A stretch of 34,821 nucleotides of DNA from Lactobacillus jensenii DSM 20557. GTDB lineage: Bacteria; Bacillota; Bacilli; Lactobacillales; Lactobacillaceae. The notes under the pieces were generated by a model. The model saw only the letters and a program-made list of their open reading frames with translations. It had not been told where the DNA came from and made no database searches. Each line of letters begins with the position of its first letter. Position 1 is the stretch's first letter. A program made the translations under genes and the position numbers. Positions 7,859 through 15,260 of this stretch are shown one piece after another. The stretch is taken from assembly GCF_001436455.1 (NCBI RefSeq), contig NZ_AYYU01000004.1, positions 64,771 to 99,591 of the forward strand. Direction: 5' to 3'.

Positions 7859-8947
7859 CTACTTACTTGGAGAAGTTGCAACCTTAATCTTTCCATTAAT
7901 AATGTCTTGACGCGCTTGCTGCACGGCTTTCCAAGTTTTTGAATTTAAATTACCCTTGGTAAGTGATACACCATCATGTTGTAGTCCGTAAACTAAGTGC
8001 TTTCCACCAGGGAATTTACCATCATATGCTTTATTAGCAATATCTTTAACAGCAAAATTCAAACCTTTGAGAACAGAAGTTAAAGTAAAGTTTGATTTTT
8101 GACCACCTTTAGCAGTGTATTTTCCTTGAGAGGTTTGGTCAATATCCACACCGATAACCCAAACTTTATCATTAACTGCTTTTTCTGAGTTTAAATCTTT
8201 GGCTTCTTGGAAAACACCGTTGCCAGCACTACCGGCAGCTTGATATACGATATCTGCTTTTTTAGCGTACATTGATTGTGCTATGGATTTTGCTTTATCA
8301 GTTGAAGTGAAGTCACCAATATATTGATCCAAAATAGTAATATTTTTACTCAATTTCTTAGCAGTATCCTTTACACCTTGAATGTAACCGGCTTCAAATA
8401 AGTCAATTACAGAAGACTTAGCACCACCAATAAAGCCTACTGTGTTGGTTTTAGTAGTGTAGGCAGCAGCTACACCAGCAAGGTATGAAGAATCATTAGA
8501 TTTGAATGTTGCACTAGCTACGTTCTTCTTACCAGTAATTACATCATCAATAATTACAAAGTTTTTCTTAGGATACTTGGCGGCAGCAGTTTTAACAGAA
8601 TCAGAAAGCATGTAACCAACACCGTAAATTGTTTGGTAACCAGCATTAACAGCTTGGGTAAAGTTAGGTTCATAATCTGAGGCACTACTTGATTGGAAGT
8701 ATTGGTATCCACCTTTGCCTTGAGATAAACCATGTTCTTTACCATAAGCTTGGAATCCGCTCCATGCAGCTTGGTTGAATGAGTGATCATCAACCCCATT
8801 GGAGTCAGTGATTAGTGCAATAGAATGATTTGCCTTAGAACTAGATGAGGTCTTTGCCCCTTTGCCTTGACATGCTGTTAAAACTAACCCGGTTGTAGCA
8901 ATTACTAAACCAGTTCCCATAACTTTTTTTAACTTAGCGTTAATCAA
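7859..8947 (-). CDS. bmpA: BMP-family nucleoside-binding lipoprotein (paralogue 3, next to nupO)
   Basis: A lipoprotein of the Bmp/PnrA-like nucleoside-binding family. The signal peptide ends in lipobox LTAC, followed by a Ser-rich linker and a periplasmic-binding-protein fold. Family hallmarks are SIALITDSNGVDDHSFNQAAWSG, VGFIGGAKS and VWVIGVDIDQTSQG. It should be anchored outside the membrane and deliver nucleosides to NupP/NupQ. I place the start at TTG 8947, nine bases after GGAGG; the in-frame ATG at 8956 abuts that ribosome binding site with no spacing. The protein is then 362 residues. It has its own promoter at 8991-9020. It shares most of its sequence with the two following upstream paralogues. 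Confidence 0.88.
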   Translation of the reverse strand: MINAKLKKVMGTGLVIATTGLVLTACQGKGAKTSSSSKANHSIALITDSNGVDDHSFNQAAWSGFQAYGKEHGLSQGKGGYQYFQSSSASDYEPNFTQAVNAGYQTIYGVGYMLSDSVKTAAAKYPKKNFVIIDDVITGKKNVASATFKSNDSSYLAGVAAAYTTKTNTVGFIGGAKSSVIDLFEAGYIQGVKDTAKKLSKNITILDQYIGDFTSTDKAKSIAQSMYAKKADIVYQAAGSAGNGVFQEAKDLNSEKAVNDKVWVIGVDIDQTSQGKYTAKGGQKSNFTLTSVLKGLNFAVKDIANKAYDGKFPGGKHLVYGLQHDGVSLTKGNLNSKTWKAVQQARQDIINGKIKVATSPSK

Positions 8948-8990
8948 TGTTAACATCCTCCATAAACAAATATACGAACAATATAGAGAT

Positions 8991-9020
8991 AATATAACAA
9001 CTTTGTTTGATATATGTCAA
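8991..9020 (-). promoter_or_regulatory. Promoter of BMP paralogue 3
   Basis: On the - strand a perfect -35 TTGACA (9015-9020) and a -10 TATATT (8991-8996) are 18 bases apart. They lie about 45 bases upstream of the start codon and downstream of the terminator at 9081-9108, so this gene plus nupOPQ can be transcribed independently. Confidence 0.75.
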
Positions 9021-9080
9021 GAGCGTAGAACAATTAAATTTGGAACGATTCATCTTTTTTATATAATCCGAATTATATAA

Positions 9081-9108
9081 AAATAAAAAGGGCTAAAAAG
9101 CCCTTCTT
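9081..9108 (-). terminator. Terminator after BMP paralogue 2
   Basis: AAGGGCT-TTTT-AGCCCTT followed by a T-rich tail on the - strand. It ends the two-gene unit of BMP paralogues 1 and 2. Confidence 0.8.
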
Positions 9109-9159
9109 ATTAAGTAGTATGTATAGAAAGATAGATAAGTTAAAAAGTAAGGAATAAAA

Positions 9160-10233
9160 CTATTTGCTTGGGTGCTTAGGAACTGAAATCTTACCATTGA
9201 TAATAGCGGTTCTAGCGGTTCTTGAAGCTTTCCAAGCCTTGCTTGAAATTTGACCCTTAGTGATTGAAACACCGTTAGTATCCAAACCATATACTAAGTT
9301 CTTACCACCAGGGAATTTACCTTCATATGCACGGTCAGCAATATCTTTAACGGCAACATTAACACCAGTAATAACAGAAGTTAAAACAAAGTTAGACTTT
9401 TTACCATCTTTTGACTTGTAGTTACCTAAGTTAGATTGGTCAGTGTCAACACCGATAACCCAAACTTTATCACTAGCTTTTTTAGTTTGGTTAATAGCTT
9501 TAGCTTCTTCAAATAATCCATCGCCTGCACCACCAGCAGCGTGCATCACAATATCTGCTTTTTTAGCATACATGGTTTGAGCAATAGATTTAGCTTTATC
9601 ACTAGAATTAAAGTTACCAATGTATTGGTTCAAAATGGTAATCTTTTTGCCCAATTTTTTAGCAGTGTCATTAACACCTTTAGTAAAACCAGCATCAAAC
9701 AAGTCAACAATATCACCATGTGCACCACCAATGAAGCCAACTACGTTAGTTTTAGTTTCGTATGCGGCAGTTACCCCAGCTAAATATGCGGCTTGATTTG
9801 ATAAGAAGTTTGCAGAAACAACGTTCTTTTGACCCTTGATTACGTCATCGACAATGGCAAAATTCTTTTTAGGATATTTTTTAGCTACAGTAGAAACTGC
9901 ATCTTTTAATTGGTAGCCAATACCGTAAATTGTATCGTAGTTTTTAGCAGCTTGTTCTAAGTTAGGAACAAATTCAGCTGCACCGCTAGTTTGGAAGTAT
10001 TGGTAGCCATTTGAACCCTTAGTCAAGTTATGTTCTTTACCATAAGCAAGGAAACCATTCCATGCAGATTCATTAAATGAGTGGTCATTAACCCCATTAC
10101 CATCAGTGATTAATGCAACAGTCCCTTTATTCTTTTTACCATTAGAATTAGTAGCAGTTTTGTTTGAGCATGCAGTCATTGCAAATGCTGAAAGAGTAGC
10201 AACACCAAAAATAACAACTTTTTTCAAATTCAT
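9160..10233 (-). CDS. BMP-family nucleoside-binding lipoprotein (paralogue 2)
   Basis: A 357-residue lipoprotein with lipobox MTAC after a hydrophobic signal sequence (MNLKKVVIFGVATLSAFAM...). It carries the same blocks as its neighbours: VALITDGNGVNDHSFNESAWNG, VGFIGGAHGDIVDLFDAGF and VWVIGVDTDQSNLG. Position-specific differences in the ligand pocket region suggest a related but perhaps different nucleoside preference. The ATG at 10233 follows GGAG at a longish 12-base distance. It lies 52 bases after the stop of paralogue 1 with no terminator between, so the two are probably co-transcribed. Confidence 0.9.
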   Translation of the reverse strand: MNLKKVVIFGVATLSAFAMTACSNKTATNSNGKKNKGTVALITDGNGVNDHSFNESAWNGFLAYGKEHNLTKGSNGYQYFQTSGAAEFVPNLEQAAKNYDTIYGIGYQLKDAVSTVAKKYPKKNFAIVDDVIKGQKNVVSANFLSNQAAYLAGVTAAYETKTNVVGFIGGAHGDIVDLFDAGFTKGVNDTAKKLGKKITILNQYIGNFNSSDKAKSIAQTMYAKKADIVMHAAGGAGDGLFEEAKAINQTKKASDKVWVIGVDTDQSNLGNYKSKDGKKSNFVLTSVITGVNVAVKDIADRAYEGKFPGGKNLVYGLDTNGVSITKGQISSKAWKASRTARTAIINGKISVPKHPSK

Positions 10234-10285
10234 TAAAAATCCAATCTCCTTATTTATATATTGTTCGTTTATTAAATTTGTTTAC

Positions 10286-11365
10286 TTAGTTAGAAGGTGT
10301 AGTAGGAACTTTAACCTTACCATCAATAACATTTTGTTTAGCTTTGTTAACAGCAGCCCATGCAGAATCACTCATATTGCCTTTTACTACATAAGTACCG
10401 TTACCTTTTAAGCCATAAACAAAGTGCTTACCGCCAGGAAATTCGCCGTCATAAGCCTTGTTGGCGATGTCTTCTACAGCCTTACCAATACCTTTAATTG
10501 TACTTGTAAGAGTGAAGTTAGATTTTTTACCATCTTTATCTTTATATACACCAAGACTTGATTGATCTGAGTCAACACCGATAACCCATACTTTATCATT
10601 GGCTGCTTTTTTAGTATTGATGTCTTTAGCTTCTTGGAAAACACCTTCACCGGCAGTAGCCGCTACTTGATAAATAACATCTGCTTTATTAGCGTACATA
10701 GCTTTAGCGATAGCCTTAGCTTTATCTACACTTGAAAAGTCTCCAACATAAGCATTGATAATTTTGATTTTTTTATTTTGTTCTTTTGCTGCATCGGCAA
10801 CACCTTTTGCAAAACCAGCATCAAATAAGTTAAGGATTACCCCGTGTGCACCACCAACAAAACCAACAACATTTGTTTTAGTGGTGTATGCAGCTGCATA
10901 TCCTGCTAAGTATGATGCATCATTAGATTTAAATGTGGCAGAAGCAACATTTTTACGATTGATAACATTATCAATCATGATGAAGTTATTTTTAGGATGC
11001 TTTTTGGATTCGGTATTAATAGCGTCACCTAATTCATAGCCAACCCCAACAATAGTTTTATATTTAGCGTTAATAGCTTGTTCGATGTTTGGAATGTGGT
11101 CACTAGCTGAACTAGATTCAAAGTAGTTGTAACCGCCATTTCCTTTAAGTAGGTCGTGAGCTTTACCATAACGTTTAAGACCTTCCCAAGCTGATTGGTT
11201 AAATGAATGATCATCAACCCCAGTGTTGTTAGTGACTAAAGCAATACTGTGATCAGCATTTTTAGCGTTGCTGCTTGAAGATTTGTTTGAACAAGCTGCC
11301 ATACTCAAGCCAACTGCTGATAGAAGGATACTTATTGATAAAACTTTTTTAATTTTCAATTGCAT
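10286..11365 (-). CDS. BMP-family nucleoside-binding lipoprotein (paralogue 1)
   Basis: A 359-residue lipoprotein with lipobox SMAAC and a Ser-rich linker. Family blocks SIALVTNNTGVDDHSFNQSAWEG, VGFVGGAHGVILNLFDAGF and VWVIGVDSDQSSLG are all present. It is first in the array. The ATG at 11365 lies seven bases after GGGGAG. Three substrate-binding lipoproteins sharing one permease/ATPase set would broaden the range of nucleosides taken up, as proposed for other BMP systems; this is inference. Confidence 0.9.
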   Translation of the reverse strand: MQLKIKKVLSISILLSAVGLSMAACSNKSSSSNAKNADHSIALVTNNTGVDDHSFNQSAWEGLKRYGKAHDLLKGNGGYNYFESSSASDHIPNIEQAINAKYKTIVGVGYELGDAINTESKKHPKNNFIMIDNVINRKNVASATFKSNDASYLAGYAAAYTTKTNVVGFVGGAHGVILNLFDAGFAKGVADAAKEQNKKIKIINAYVGDFSSVDKAKAIAKAMYANKADVIYQVAATAGEGVFQEAKDINTKKAANDKVWVIGVDSDQSSLGVYKDKDGKKSNFTLTSTIKGIGKAVEDIANKAYDGEFPGGKHFVYGLKGNGTYVVKGNMSDSAWAAVNKAKQNVIDGKVKVPTTPSN

Positions 11366-11687
11366 CTACATTCTCCCCAAATAATTTTCTTAACGTCAAT
11401 CAACATTAACAGTCTTTTGATTAGCTGTCAAAGCAAGCTAAATCCACTAAAGCCTTGATATATCAGCGTTTATAAAATGTGATAAATCTTGCTAAGCTTT
11501 GAGTCTGTAAGGATTAGGCACGATATATAGATTTTTTCAAAAAATAACACAATATCTTGTGGATAAAAATGTTGAAAAGTGGAAAAGCACAATATCTGGG
11601 TAAATAATCTTAAGAGAGATACTATAAAATGTATTTACTGTAGCGATATTTCAAAGGCTCAAGCTTCGATAAGTGAATTTAGGAATA
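11366..11687. other. Gene-free region upstream of the BMP array
   Basis: No supported gene. It holds the two promoter candidates for the - strand array and a perfect DnaA-box sequence TTATCCACA (- strand, 11558-11566) with a near match 20 bases away (11578-11586). It also has two copies of CACAATATCT (11548-11557 and 11588-11597). The remainder is A/T-rich without a convincing riboswitch; I looked for a purine aptamer and did not find its conserved core. Confidence 0.5.
11403..11431 (-). promoter_or_regulatory. Candidate promoter of the BMP 1-2 unit
   Basis: A perfect -35 TTGACA (11426-11431) is 17 bases from a weak -10 TAATGT (11403-11408), giving a leader of about 30 bases. A second candidate further up is TTGTGT (11547-11552) with TATATA (11524-11529), spacing 17, which would give a leader of about 150 bases. 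The sequence does not decide between them. Confidence 0.45.
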
Positions 11688-11719
11688 ACAAAAAAGCTAT
11701 CGATTTCTCGATAGCTTTA
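11688..11719 (-). terminator. Terminator after the PhnD-like gene
   Basis: AAAGCTATCGA-gaaa-TCGATAGCTTT, an 11-bp stem with a four-base loop and a T6 tail on the - strand. Confidence 0.85.
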
Positions 11720-11755
11720 GAGACAAATTATGTATACGAATCGGATTTTTAATTA

Positions 11756-12694
11756 CTACTTAGTAACTTTTTCAATAGTTTTTTCGTAGTCACGAATTAC
11801 GTCAAAGTTAGAATCTTTTGAGTCTTTGTAACCCATGTGTGAGTAAATACTTGACATAATCTTCTTACCTTTTTCAGTCTTCATTAAGTTCTTGAAAGCC
11901 TTTTTAAGTTTTGTACGGTAAGCTTGTGACATATCAGAACGAACTGAAATGGTATCGTTCGGAATCCACTTGGTAAAGTAGATAGGAACTACATCTTTCA
12001 TGACTTGAGGAGTATCTTTGGCAGCGATGTTTCTTGCGTCAGCAAAAACAAATGCGGCATCAACGTCACCGTTATATACTGCTAAAACGGATTGGTCATG
12101 ACCTTGAACTTGTGTCAAAGTTGAGTCTTTAACTACGTTTAACCCTTTTTTATAAAGTTCAGCAACTGGGTATACATAGCCAGAAGTTGAAGAAGATTCT
12201 TGTACAGCAATCTTCTTACCTTTAAGGTCTTTCCAAGATTTAATCTTAGACCCCTTCTTTACAACAACCATAGCGCGATATTTATCCATCAAAGTTTTGT
12301 TCATCTTACCAGATGGTTCATCATAGCCATAACGTTCAGCTTGTAATAAAACATCAGCAATCTTACGCTTATGTGCAAGTACATATGCATCAGGTGGTAA
12401 GAAACCAACATCAACTTGATGTGAACTCATAGCTTCTACTAAGGCGTTATTACTGGTAGAAACGGTAACTTTAACAGGGATACCTAATTCCTTCTTGAGC
12501 AAACTTTCAAGTGGCTTAGCCTTAGCTTCTAAAGTGCTAGCTTGTGAGCTAGGTACAAATTGAACATTAAGTACTTTCTTAGGTGTATAACCAGTACTTG
12601 AGCTAGTTTTTGAACTATTATTACTTGAACAAGCAGTAGCTACAGTAGCTGTAAGAAGAGCCAATGCCCCAACAACAATCTTCTTAAACTTCAT
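11756..12694 (-). CDS. PhnD-family phosphonate/phosphate-type substrate-binding lipoprotein (orphan)
   Basis: A 312-residue lipoprotein: signal peptide MKFKKIVVGALALLTATV, lipobox ATAC, Ser-rich linker, then a two-lobed binding protein. The blocks NVQFVPSSQ near the start, HQVDVGFLPPDAYVLAHK and KGKKIAVQESSSTSGYVYP are typical of PhnD/PtxB-type proteins. These usually feed a PhnC-PhnE importer, but no ATPase or permease lies next to it, so its partners must be elsewhere or be shared. The start at 12694 is set by GGAGG five bases upstream; the frame could extend to 12712, but that would translate the ribosome binding site. Actual ligand is unknown; the family also binds other oxyanions. Confidence 0.85.
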   Translation of the reverse strand: MKFKKIVVGALALLTATVATACSSNNSSKTSSSTGYTPKKVLNVQFVPSSQASTLEAKAKPLESLLKKELGIPVKVTVSTSNNALVEAMSSHQVDVGFLPPDAYVLAHKRKIADVLLQAERYGYDEPSGKMNKTLMDKYRAMVVVKKGSKIKSWKDLKGKKIAVQESSSTSGYVYPVAELYKKGLNVVKDSTLTQVQGHDQSVLAVYNGDVDAAFVFADARNIAAKDTPQVMKDVVPIYFTKWIPNDTISVRSDMSQAYRTKLKKAFKNLMKTEKGKKIMSSIYSHMGYKDSKDSNFDVIRDYEKTIEKVTK

Positions 12695-12759
12695 ATTTAC
12701 CTCCAACTTCACTCAAATGTTTTTTGAGCTTATGTATTAGTTTTACCAAGAAAAAAATA

Positions 12760-12799
12760 GTTCGTCAACAAGAAAAACGAACTATTTTTATTTTTTATT
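12760..12799 (-). terminator. Terminator after the YdcF-like gene
   Basis: AAAAATAGTTCG and CGAACTATTTTT form a 12-bp stem around a 13-base loop, with T7 on the - strand. The region between it and the PhnD-like gene also holds a small inverted repeat CTCAAA-aaaca-TTTGAG (about 12714-12730) in that gene's leader. Confidence 0.8.
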
Positions 12800-12834
12800 C
12801 AAATAATAGACTTTATACCTTTAAAATACGAACA

Positions 12835-13926
12835 TTAGTGAAAAATCAATTGGATTACTAAACTTATAACACTAATCAAAGTTAATAAACTAATAACGAT
12901 TATGTGTCTCTTTTTATTTAAAACAAAGATAGCAGCAAACTCACGCAGTAATGCATTAGGCAAGTAATATAAGCGGGTTGGAGCACCAACACCATTAGCA
13001 CTTAAATTGGCTTTTTTTGCCAATATGGCAGCTCTAAAAATATGGTAATTATTACTAAAGAATTTGCATGTGTATGGTTTAGTTTTAGTGTCTTTTTCAA
13101 TTATTTTTTTAGAAAAGGTCATGTTTTCTAAGGTTGTTGTGGATTGGTTTTCTAAAATTATTATTTCCCGGGGAATTCCTGCTTTAATTGCATATTCAGC
13201 CATTGCAGCAGCTTCTGACAATTCTTCATCAGGACCTTGTCCACCAGACATTATTATTTTTGGCCAGTTTCCGGTTTTCTTTTTAACTTTTTTAGCATAA
13301 TTAATACTTGCGTTAATTCTATTTGCTAACAGAGTTGAAACTTTTGTCCCGTTAATTAACCCAGCGCCCAGTACGATTAAATAATTTTCACAATACTTTT
13401 TTGGATAAAACTGATAAAGAAAAACATTTATGATGAAACTTAACATTACAATAATTAGATAGGTTGCAATTGTAGGAGCTAGACCCAAGATAGGAGCTAA
13501 ATAGGGTGGAAGATGAAGCCAGTGAGTAAATTTTTGATAAAGCCATAATCCTATCAAGGCAAATCCCATAAGCAGGGTTAACATATTGGGCAGAGTGTGG
13601 CTTTCGTATTTCCAGATAAAATAAGCGTTCCATAGTAAAAATAGCCAAGCAAATGATGATAGTAATAAGATTAATAAAATACCAACTACAAATGCTACTG
13701 ACCAAAGATAGCGAATAACTGGAGGAGTTAGTTTAAAAATTAAAATACTTAACCAAAAGCCCCAAATTAAGACAACTAATGCAAAAATATTGCCAGTAAT
13801 TAATCTCCGGGGTTCTTTAATCCATAAATAAAGAAAAAGAGTAGATATAATAACTAAAATAACGGAAGTAAAAACGAAGGCGGGGTTATTATTAAGCTTG
13901 TCTACTAAATGATCTACGATAGACAT
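12835..13926 (-). CDS. YdcF/ElyC-SanA family (DUF218) membrane protein
   Basis: A 363-residue protein with about six hydrophobic segments in the first 175 residues, a soluble DUF218 domain (about 180-325), and a C-terminal hydrophobic segment. The domain begins YLIVLGAGLINGTKVSTLLANRI and continues KIIMSGGQGPDEELSEAAAMAEYAI and IILENQSTTTLENM, the characteristic Gly/acidic blocks of the fold. Relatives such as SanA and ElyC affect cell-envelope integrity; the biochemical role of this type is not settled. The ATG at 13926 lies eight bases after AGGAGG. It is monocistronic, between two terminators. Confidence 0.85.
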   Translation of the reverse strand: MSIVDHLVDKLNNNPAFVFTSVILVIISTLFLYLWIKEPRRLITGNIFALVVLIWGFWLSILIFKLTPPVIRYLWSVAFVVGILLILLLSSFAWLFLLWNAYFIWKYESHTLPNMLTLLMGFALIGLWLYQKFTHWLHLPPYLAPILGLAPTIATYLIIVMLSFIINVFLYQFYPKKYCENYLIVLGAGLINGTKVSTLLANRINASINYAKKVKKKTGNWPKIIMSGGQGPDEELSEAAAMAEYAIKAGIPREIIILENQSTTTLENMTFSKKIIEKDTKTKPYTCKFFSNNYHIFRAAILAKKANLSANGVGAPTRLYYLPNALLREFAAIFVLNKKRHIIVISLLTLISVISLVIQLIFH

Positions 13927-13943
13927 ATATTTTTCCTCCTATA

Positions 13944-13964
13944 TATCTTATTAAGATTAAGATA
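13944..13964 (-). promoter_or_regulatory. Perfect inverted repeat in the leader of the YdcF-like gene
   Basis: TATCTTA-7-TAAGATA: two 7-bp arms with a 7-bp centre that itself repeats the TTAAGAT motif. It sits just upstream of the ribosome binding site, where a repressor could act. I cannot name a regulator. Confidence 0.35.
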
Positions 13965-13988
13965 GCAGAAAATGAATAAAAGTGTATG

Positions 13989-14016
13989 AAAAAAGCAACT
14001 AAACAGTTGCTTTTTG
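13989..14016 (-). terminator. Terminator overlapping the antiporter stop codon
   Basis: AAAAAGCAACT-gttt-AGTTGCTTTTTT on the - strand. The last codons of the antiporter gene form the left arm and its TAG stop overlaps the loop. Confidence 0.8.
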
Positions 14017-15156
14017 TTTTAGATAATGATTCAAAATGAACGGTGACAAGATTGTAGTGACGATTATTACTAAGATTAAACTAGAATAGATATCTTCAGG
14101 GAAAAGTTTATGGGCAATACCAATTTGAGCCACAATTAATGCTACTTCCCCGCGTGAAATCATACCTGCGCCTACTATATTGGCATCAATTTTGTTAAAT
14201 CCGAATAATTCGCAGGTATATTTTCCAGCCCAAAACTTAGATAATAGTGCTAAAACAGTCATTACTATAATAAAGATTAAATCTTGTGTAAAACTTGAAA
14301 AAGTCATTGAAAGTCCAATATCCGCAAAAAATACAGGAATGAATACAGAATATCCAATCGCACTAACTGCGGAACTGACTTCTTTATGTTGTGGAGTTTG
14401 TCTGATTGCTAAACCACCAAAAAAGGCTCCTACTACTGCGCTTAGACCAGTAAAATCGGCCACCCAAGCTAATCCAAGAGCTAGGATTAGTGAGGCAATG
14501 ACTACGGAATAATTAACTTCGATTTGTTCAGCATATTTCATGAAATATGGAGCAATAAATTTAAAAATCATCCATACAATTACGAAATAAATTGCTTCAA
14601 TTACTAAATTTAAAGCTAAGTTACTGGTTAAGCCGTTACTACCACCTTCATGTGAGAAAGAAGTAAATAAGCTTAAAACGACAACTGCCAAAATATCATC
14701 AACAACAGCTGCTCCTAAAATAGCGGTACCAGCCTTAGTATGGAGTTGATTAGCATCATGCAATACTTCAACTGAAATAGAAACACTGGTTGCTGCAAAT
14801 ACTATTCCGATAAACAAGGCTTCTAAAAATTTCATACCAAATAATTGACTGGCAATTGTCATGAAGATAACTGGTAAGATAACACCAATAAAAGCAACAG
14901 AAAAACTAAGTTTAAAATATTTTTTTAATAACTCTAAGTCACTCTCTAATCCAGCTAAAAACATTAAAAATATAACACCTAATTCAGAAAACAAAGTAAT
15001 TGTATTATTTGTTTTAATTAATCCTAAAATTGCGGGTCCTAATAAGATACCTGACAATAATTGTCCGATGACTGCTGGTAAATTAAGCCGAGTAAACAGC
15101 TGGCCTAACAAGGTCGTAATTAATAGGATTAAAATTAATTCACCAATAAAATGCAT
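13999..15156 (-). CDS. CPA2-family cation/proton antiporter (NapA/KefB type)
   Basis: A 385-residue membrane protein with about twelve hydrophobic segments. LNLPAVIGQLLSGILLGPAILG and GVIFLMFLAGLESDLE are N-terminal hallmarks of the Na_H_Exchanger family. GAAVVDDILAVVVLSLF carries the two adjacent Asp residues of the ion-binding site. The length matches NapA-type Na+/H+ antiporters, and there is no C-terminal TrkA/RCK domain as in KefB/C, so ion specificity (Na+ versus K+) is undecided. The ATG follows AAAGG. Only about 20 bases lie between it and a terminator hairpin after the P-type ATPase gene, leaving little space for a promoter. Confidence 0.88.
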   Translation of the reverse strand: MHFIGELILILLITTLLGQLFTRLNLPAVIGQLLSGILLGPAILGLIKTNNTITLFSELGVIFLMFLAGLESDLELLKKYFKLSFSVAFIGVILPVIFMTIASQLFGMKFLEALFIGIVFAATSVSISVEVLHDANQLHTKAGTAILGAAVVDDILAVVVLSLFTSFSHEGGSNGLTSNLALNLVIEAIYFVIVWMIFKFIAPYFMKYAEQIEVNYSVVIASLILALGLAWVADFTGLSAVVGAFFGGLAIRQTPQHKEVSSAVSAIGYSVFIPVFFADIGLSMTFSSFTQDLIFIIVMTVLALLSKFWAGKYTCELFGFNKIDANIVGAGMISRGEVALIVAQIGIAHKLFPEDIYSSLILVIIVTTILSPFILNHYLKQKATV

Positions 15157-15175
15157 ATATTAACCTTTCTATGGT

Positions 15176-15233
15176 AAAGAAAAAAGCTTTCAAGGGGCTT
15201 CTTGACCCAAAGAAGCAAATCTTGAAAGCTTTT
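15176..15233 (-). terminator. Terminator or attenuator between the P-type ATPase and antiporter genes
   Basis: A 13-bp outer stem (AAAAGCTTTCAAG with CTTGAAAGCTTTT) encloses a second 7-bp hairpin GCTTCTT/AAGAAGC, then T6 on the - strand. It ends about 20 bases before the antiporter start codon. It is strong enough to stop transcription, so antiporter expression may depend on readthrough. Confidence 0.75.
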
Positions 15234-15260
15234 AAACTCCAACCACTAAAATCTATTTAA

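Noticed and set aside
11366-11560. Purine riboswitch in the leader of the BMP array
   Set aside because: The conserved three-way-junction core and loop-loop sequences of the purine aptamer are not visible on the - strand.
11548-11597. Chromosomal replication origin
   Set aside because: Only two DnaA-type boxes, no dnaA/dnaN genes and no A/T-rich unwinding cluster of the usual type.
12714-12730. Inverted repeat CTCAAA-aaaca-TTTGAG as a terminator or operator of the PhnD-like gene
   Set aside because: A six-bp A/T-rich stem without a T tract is too weak to call; noted only as a leader hairpin.
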